From Nipponacmea schrenckii (lineage: Eukaryota > Mollusca > Gastropoda > Lottiidae), in assembly GCA_030562195.1 (NCBI GenBank), contig CM060201.1, forward strand, positions 37,120,067-37,184,066: a DNA stretch of 64,000 nucleotides, written 5' to 3'. The translations under genes and the position numbers were made by a program. The notes under the pieces are model-generated. The model was given only the letters and a program-made list of their open reading frames with translations, made no database searches and was not told where the DNA came from. Of this stretch, positions 57,015-64,000 are shown piece after piece (the first letter of the stretch is position 1; each line of letters starts with the position of its first letter).

Positions 57015-57734
57015 GTTGGATTTACTACCCTAGCGAGTTAAGTCCCTTTATTACAATGTAGAGTACGGTGGCTCAGTTGTCACTAGAGTTTTATTTTGAA
57101 TAACAAGATTTCACTTTGATCATTGCATGTATTTTATTATAATAATGACTCGTTTAGAGCCATATTCTATTTACTATATAATTCTGGATTAACAAAATGG
57201 AAAATTAAAATGATGAAGAGTTTTTTTTATCTTGCTTTATATTTGCTTATTCAACAAATCTTGTACTATATAAATAATAATATTATAGTAATATTAATGT
57301 ATATATTATATATATATATTCTTCCGTGTATTTTATATTATTTTTCCATGACTCTATATTTTGCGCCATAAATGAACCCTGCTCTATAACTTTCGGTAAA
57401 CTTTCTAATTTGGTATTATTTTATTTACGTAATATCAGATATACCAATTGTTGTATGACGTTTTTAATGACACTATCTGATACAATAAACCTCTCTATTA
57501 ATACTAGCATGTAGAAATATACTCAATCATTCTACCACCTGGTATAACTGACCAATCACAGGTCTACAAATTAATTAGGTATGATAGTTATCAGATTTTT
57601 TTTCAATAGCAGACGTCGATCTAGTCTGTGATGTTATCGAAGTGTATCAATAATATATTAAAATCGTTCAATCAATAAATAAATCAACAGATAACAGTTC
57701 CTTATTTTAACCCAGTCTTAAATTAAAGTGAGTT
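57015..57734. other. PDCD2 upstream region, very AT-rich
   Basis: The first 100 bases probably hold the PDCD2 promoter; no clear element is seen. After 57150 the sequence is extremely AT-rich with TATATA runs. Confidence 0.45.
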
Positions 57735-57930
57735 CATGTCATAAAACGTCACTAGTTGTACATGAAACGTTGCTTGTTATAATTGTTCATAAAACGTCGC
57801 GTTTTGCAAATGGCCATAAAACGTTGCTTGTTGCAATTTTACATAAAACGTTGCTTGGTTGCCAATGACCATAAAACGTTGCTTGTTGCAAATGACCATA
57901 AAAGGTTGCTTGTTGTAAATGTTTTTGAAA
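57735..57930 (+). repeat. About 27-bp repeat, six to seven copies
   Basis: Unit CATAAAACGTTGCTTGTTGC plus AAATGAC, with length variation. Confidence 0.88.
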
Positions 57931-58589
57931 AAACAATCAATTTGAAAGCGGGTAGGTAGTGTTTCACATCGGGCTTTCTTCCATTTTGGGTTGTTGGAGG
58001 AGAGCATTGCACTAAATTTGTGATTGAAAGTTAATATGACGGCTCGTCAATCTTCAGATGTAGAAAAGACATATAGAAGTGAAAATGAAAATGAAAATTT
58101 TTGAATGAATTATATTTCTAATACTTCTAAAGTCTATTGGCATATAATCTAGAGCAAACTTTACCCCCGAAATCTGTCGCTCTCTTTTTTTCCATTTTAT
58201 ATCTCAAACGAAGTTTTTAATATTATTTAATATTATATGATAAATAGGAAAACTAACAAAGCATTAATAAAATTACAATGAATTTCAAAATAATCGATAA
58301 ATCCTACATTTTGTTATTATCCTACAATTATTGGTATGAATATAGAATGGTTTTTGAACTTCTGTTTAATATACCATAAGGCTATATACGGAAAATATAG
58401 TTGAAAAACTATAAAACTTCTTGGAATTTGTTACTGTGTGTCAGGAATAACGATAGATATCAGGATAATTTTTGATGGCGATTCGGACTATAATGGTGTA
58501 TTAACGTATTATCAAGATTTTGATTAATTTGATTTATTTCAAGGTAAGCATATACGACGAATTATTGAAATATTATGTAAATTAATGTA
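57931..58589. other. Intergenic, no gene seen
   Basis: AT-rich unique sequence. Confidence 0.45.
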
Positions 58590-58980
58590 AAATAAAGAGT
58601 CTATGTTTGTCTGAATGTTAGACAGGACCATGTCCTTGTGTATTGGACCTAATTCTGACCTATGTAAAATAAAGAGTCTATGTTTGTCTGAATGTTAGAC
58701 AGGGCCATGTCCTTGTGTATTGGACCTAATTCTGACCCATGTAAAATAAAGAGTCTATGTTTGTCTCTATGGGCTGAATGTTAGACAGGACCATGTCCTT
58801 GTGTATTGGACCTAATTCTGACCCATGTAAAATAAAGAGTCTATGTTTGTCTCTATGGGCTGAATGTTAGACAGGACCATGTCCTTGTGTATTGGACCTA
58901 ATTCTGACCCTTGTAAAATAAATAGTCTATGTTTGTCTCTATGGGCTGAATGGTAGACAGGACCATGTCCTTGCGTAAAA
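58590..58980 (-). repeat. 86-bp minisatellite family, locus 3 (4-5 copies, inverted)
   Basis: AAATAAAGAGTCTATGTTTG, TTAGACAGGACCATGTCCTT and TTGGACCTAATTCTGACCCA are the complement of the units at 2505 and 43127. The first two copies lack the CTCTATGGG segment. Confidence 0.92.
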
Positions 58981-59070
58981 CTCCATTCATTTCTTTTTAA
59001 TAAACTACCGTCTGTTTTAGCCCATTAGGAGCAAAAGAGTTGAACGTAAAACTCCACTCATTTCTTTTTA
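58972..59070 (+). mobile_element. Two SINE 3' end fragments
   Basis: CGTAAAACTCCATTCATTTC at 58975, then TTTTAGCCCATTAGGAGCAA and CGTAAAACTCCACTCATTTC ending near 59070. The first fuses directly to the last unit of the 86-bp array. Confidence 0.6.
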
Positions 59071-60574
59071 AAGAAACTAGCTAATAGTATTCAACAGACC
59101 AGCAAGCAATGACACGATAAGTTTAAGTGGAGTATTTTGTAATTAAAACTATTTCATGATGCATGAATCCAAACCAATGACCCAGTCTATTAGTATATCG
59201 TAATAGTATATTATTATCATAGAATAAATGTAACACTTTTATGAATATTTATCGTCTTGACTGTAAATATCACATAATTATCACGTTGTTACAGCCCCGT
59301 CGTCAGGGTGGAGCCAATGAGGGCTGGGTCCCTACAAGTGAGAATTAAGCTCCACCAATAAAATTGATCTTCGACAAAACCTTCTTCAGTTCAGGAAAGA
59401 TTGATTCATTTACAAAAACCATTAAGATGAACATTTTGATTGGGATTTCGAGTTTCCGAAAAATGAATTGTTATATATAACACCGTTTACCATATAATAC
59501 TATACTATACATGGTCAAATTCGTCATCGTCAGTTTACCATTTATTATCTGTTTTCTGTGAATATAATTCAATTTTAACTCTAAAGAAAATGGTACGTGC
59601 ACAGTCAAAACTATTTTATACAAACGTAGTAAATTACATTATACAATATTCCATTGATTTCTGTCAATTCAATTCAATTTTAGCTATATAGGAAACACAG
59701 TACGTGTATGGTCCAATAATTCGTTTTCTTATATGTTTTAATGAAAACTGTACGTGACCTGTTCACTTATATCGAGTTTGTTTTTGGCACGAAGTCTCTT
59801 CCGTAGTTTGATTGTTTTATCAAGTTGACGAATTCCATTCTATATTTTAATGATTAAGAAGGCGTTCTCGTCTTTTTACTTTCGTTTTTCATTTCTCTCA
59901 AGTCACGTAGATAATCAGCTATTTTTTTACGATTGAGTTTTTTTTATTCTCGATGTTTTCTATAGAAAGTTTGATGTATTCTAATTAACCCCGTTACTTC
60001 TTTCCTTTCTCTGTTTAATCAGAGGATTGGCACGAGGATAATAGTACCGTTGTCGTTTCCAGTCTACTGTGGGTTAGTGAAGGGAGGCAGATTCAAACAT
60101 AAGGACCTCAATAAATGTCTGGTTTATACTTTTGAGAACTTCTGATGAACTGAAATTGTAGTTGCTGTCTTTTAGGTATAAGAACCATCCTTTACAACAG
60201 ATTCCAAGGTGATATATCTTAATGTTTAAGAGGCATTTTGGTTTTTGTTATAGATCGAAAGGTTTATTAGATAATGTAACTATCAACCTAATCATATCAG
60301 AGAAATAAACCGATGGTTGCTCACTAAAACTTAACTCTCCTTTAAAGACATTTTTTTAAACTGTTCAATAATTATTTTTTACACACCTTGTATAGCGTGT
60401 CTTTAACTCTTGTTCCAGTCTCAAATATAGTCGCGTATACTGTAGCTTTAATATATAGTTTTTCTGAAATGTGCAAGGTCTAATGATTATATGTTTTATA
60501 TAAATAATTACTAGGGGTGTATTGTATATTAATTATATTATATTTATATTGGTACATTGTGATACAAAATAATT
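59071..60574. other. Intergenic; one possible microexon
   Basis: No gene called. A 43-base GC-rich stretch at 59295-59337 is bounded by a TTGTTACAG acceptor and a GTGAGA donor (see findings). Confidence 0.4.
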
Positions 60575-62857
60575 CCAATACATCAGTTGTAGAGATATAT
60601 AGAAATACCAATGTTATAATACTTCTCAATACATCAATTGTAGAGTGATATAGAAATACCACTGTTAAAATAGTACTCAATACATCAATTATAGAGGGAT
60701 ATAGAAATACTACTGTTATAATATTGCTCAATACATCAATTGTAGAGCTATATAGAAATACCACTGTTATAATAGTGCTCAATACATCAATTTAGAGGAT
60801 ATAGAAAAAACCACTGTTTTAAAAAAGTGCTCAATAATCAATTGTAAAGTGATATAGAAATACCACTGTTAAAATAGTGCTCAATATATCAATTTAGAGT
60901 AATATAGAAATACCACTGTTAAAATAGTGCTCAATATATCAATTGTAGAGTGATATAGAAATACCACTGTTAAAATAGTGCTCAATATATCAATTGTAGA
61001 GTGATATAGAAATACCACTGTTAAAATAGTGCTCAATATATCAATTGTAGAGTGATATAGAAATACCACTGTTAAAATAGTGCTCAATATATCAATTGTA
61101 GAGTGATATAGAAATACCACTGTAAAATAGTGCTCAATATATCAATTGTAGAGCTTTATACCAATGTTAAAATAGTGCTCAATACATCAATTGTATAGAA
61201 ATACCACTTTTAAAATAGTGCTCAATACATCAATTGTAGAGCGATATAGAAATACCACTGTAAAATAGTGCTCAATATATCAATTGTAGATTGATATAGA
61301 AATATCACTGTTATAATAGTGTTCAATACATCAATTGTAGAGCGATATAAAAATACCACTGTTATAATAGTGTTCAATCCATCAATTGTAGAGTGATATA
61401 GAAATACTACTCTTAAAAAAGTGCTCAATCCATCAATTGTAGAGTGATATAGATGTCCATTGTTAAAATAGTGTTCAATCCATCAATTGTAGAGTGATGT
61501 AGATATACCACTGTTAAAATAGTGCTCAATATATCAGTTGTAGATTGATATAGAAATATCACTGTTAAAATAGAGCTCAATACATCAATTGTAGAGAGAT
61601 AGAGAAATACCACTGTAAAATAGTGTTCAATAATCAATTGTAGAGTGATATACAAATACCACTGTAAAATAGTGTTCAATACATCAATTGTAGAGGATAT
61701 AGAAATCCACTGTTTAAAAAAGTGTTCAATACATCAATTGTAGAGGATATAGAAAAACCACTGTTAAAATAGTGCTCAATATATCAGTTGTAGAGTGATA
61801 TAGAAATACCACTGTTAAATAGTGTTCAATACATCAATTGTAGAGAGATATAGAAATACCACTGTTAAATAGTGCTCAATATATCAGTTGTAGAGCGATA
61901 TAGAAATACCACTGTTATAATAGTGTTCAATACATCAATTGTAGAGAGATATAGAAATACCACTGTTAAATAGTGTTCAATACATCAATTGTAGAGAGAT
62001 ATAGAAATACCACTGTTAAAATAGTGTTCAATACATCAATTGTAGAGTGATATAGAAATACCACTGTAAAATAGTGTTCAAAACATCAATTGTAGAGCTA
62101 TATAGAAATACCACTGTTTTAAAAAATGTTTAATACATCATTTTTAGAGGATATAGAAATACCACTGTTTTAAAAAAGGTTCAATACATCAATTGTAGAG
62201 CGATATAGAAATACCACTGTAAAAGAGTGTTCAATACATCATTTGTAGAGCGATATAGAAATACCACTGTAAAAGAGTGTTCAATACATCAATTTTTAGA
62301 GGATATAGAAATAACCACTGTAAAATAGAGTTCAATACATCATTTGTAGAGCGATATAGAAATACCACTGTAAAAGAGTGTTCAATACATCATTTGTAGA
62401 GAGATATAGAAATACCACTGTTAAAATAGTACTCAATATATCAATTGTAGAGTTAAATAGAAATACCACTGTTATAATAGTACTCAATACATCAATTGTA
62501 GAGCGATATAGAAATACCACTGTTAAAATAGTACTCAATATATCAATTGTAGAGTTAAATAGAAATACCACTGTAAAATAGTGTTCAATCCATCAATTGT
62601 AGAGTTAAATAGAAATACCACTGTAAAATAGTGCTCAATATATCAATTGTAGAGTGATATAGAAATACCACTGTAAAAGAGTGTTCAATTTATCATTTGT
62701 AGAGATATATAGAAATACCACTGTAAAAGAGTGTTCAATACATCATTTGTAGAGATATATAGAAATATCACTGTTATAATAGTACTCAATATATCAATTG
62801 TAGATTGATACAGAAATACCACTGTTATTATAGTGTTCAATGCATCAATATTGTAGA
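60575..62857 (+). repeat. 51-bp minisatellite, about 44 copies
   Basis: Unit ATAGAAATACCACTGTTAAA, ATAGTGCTCAATAYATCAAT, TGTAGAGYGAT. Variation in the A-run (TTATAATAG / TTTTAAAAAAG) and small indels. The 51-bp period keeps minus-strand frames of 70-100 codons open (LYHSTIDILSTILTVVF pattern); artefacts. Ends at a C-run (62871-62885). Confidence 0.95.
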
Positions 62858-62885
62858 GTGAGTGCACGACCTCCCCCCCCCCCCC

Positions 62886-63538
62886 AACCACCACTCTTAC
62901 CCTTACAAATACTGTTTTGTGATTTTCTCTACAAAACCTTGTGGTGTGATATGGTGTTAATTTACTCTATCATAGCTTCATATAACGGTGAAATATAAAA
63001 TGCACGACTGACTGTATGAGTACAATATGAAATATGATCCATCAGTGCGATATACTGAACTATTTCTTAATATAGAACAATAGAAATATACCGGAAATAT
63101 TTTTAACCTGTACTTCAACATTCACTTCAATGCACTGAATTGCAAGTCGATTTAAAGGTGTGTTTATTGTTATTAAATATAGAATCGGGTCGTTATGACA
63201 AAAGTATGTTTTGAAATGACAGCTCCGAATTCTTTCTTCTCTGATTTTGAGACAAATCATGTAGCATCAATCGAATTGTTTTCAGACAAATATTTGAGAA
63301 AAGCTGCCTACAACTGCACAGTCAAACGTGTAATCTTTAATTGTTATTTTAAAAAGAAACAAACGTTATAAAATCAAACTAAAAGTCTCTGTTTTAAATG
63401 TTATAAAGCCTTCACTCCTATAGAGGCACTGGTCTGGGTCACTAATAAACACCAGGTATTTGATACGAGATGCATTGCAAATAATTAAAAAAAATACATA
63501 ATTTCCAATTCCATTGTTTAAGCAAATTTGTGGAAGGA
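62886..63538. other. Intergenic, no gene seen
   Basis: Unique AT-rich sequence. A minus-oriented single copy of the 54-bp array motif (GGCACTGGTCTGGGTCAC) lies near 63425. Confidence 0.4.
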
Positions 63539-63745
63539 AATCGGTATTTTACTTTAGGGTATTTATGGAAGGGGATCAATCATAGCTGAAGAGGAATTGT
63601 AGAAGGGATCGGTCATTGTTTTAGGGGATTTATGGAAGGGGATCGGTTATAGGTTAAGGGGAAGTGTAGAAGGGGGTCGGTTTTTGTTTTAGGGTATTTA
63701 TGGAAGGGGATCGGTCATTGTTTTGGGGGGTTGTTGGAATGGGAT
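63539..63745 (+). repeat. About 36-bp degenerate repeat
   Basis: TTTAGGGTATTTATGGAAGG plus GGATCGGTCATTG, about five to six diverged copies. Confidence 0.85.
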
Positions 63746-64000
63746 CTGCAATTGCATCAAGTTGATGGAACTGGGTTAGTGTGGTAGATTACCTTTAATC
63801 TCAAGGACACGATACTACTAATAGAAACAATGGTTATATATATTATTACTATTATTATAGATCGTAATACTAGACTAGGGGTCATATTACCATGAATACA
63901 GGTTAATATATCTATAATTACTGTCTTAATAACACAATATAATATACTATAATATACTATACTTGATGATATACCACAGTCATAATCTCAATCAATTAAA
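63746..64000. other. Window end, no gene seen
   Basis: AT-rich, with a short ATAATATACT repetition at about 63940-63962. Confidence 0.45.

Noticed and set aside
60480..62894. Hydrophobic repeat frames on the minus strand (LYHSTIDILSTILTVVF type)
   Set aside because: 51-bp minisatellite; frames break at each small indel and resume in another frame.

Overview
This is nuclear DNA from an animal. It is AT-rich and gene-poor. Conserved genes are split by spliceosomal introns with GT/AG borders, and there are tRNA-derived SINEs, foldback DNA transposons, a pogo/Tigger-like relic and many minisatellite arrays. The protein sequences and the SINE style (a 3' end reading GTAGGACGTAAAACTCC followed by ATTTC-like repeats) point to a lophotrochozoan, most likely a mollusc and perhaps a gastropod. 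That placement is inference; no search was run.

Region 1 (1-17000) is the gene-bearing part. Thymidylate synthase (minus, 854-8421, eight coding exons, all borders resolved) and ribosomal protein S16 (plus, 9549-12698, five coding exons, with a probable 5'TOP leader exon near 8974-9010) lie head to head across a promoter region of about 0.55 kb. That region holds an E2F-type site on the TS side and an ETS-type site beside the pyrimidine-tract start on the RPS16 side. RPS16 and the next gene, myotrophin (minus, 14577-16908, four exons), converge. The TS introns carry three minisatellite arrays, a tRNA-headed SINE and a nested pair of foldback elements.

Region 2 (17000-41000) is dominated by tandem arrays with units of 16, 30, 69, 4, 49, 26, 109, 11-12, 78, 54 and 23 bp. 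Many long open frames here come only from arrays whose unit is a multiple of three. Single-copy material includes one convincing orphan coding exon (30958-31339, plus), a decayed Tigger-type transposon (37452-38430) and a short block of telomere-like repeats beside it.

Region 3 (41000-64000) has a TATA-type promoter with two probable non-coding exons (41575-42180, plus), one candidate coding exon on the minus strand (44041-44255), SINE copies, an inverted-repeat element (45651-46021) and an intact, intronless PDCD2 gene (55908-57014, minus). Further arrays have units of 86, about 21, 24, 27, 51 and 36 bp.

By rough addition about 17 kb, a quarter of the window, is tandem repeat. Two array families (86 bp and 78 bp) each occur at three separate places. 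The four confident genes serve general cell functions (dTMP synthesis, 40S ribosome structure, 40S assembly, actin-capping control) and show no sign of forming a cluster. I see no operon, CRISPR or prokaryotic system here. The most interesting material is the repeat biology and the orphan exons.
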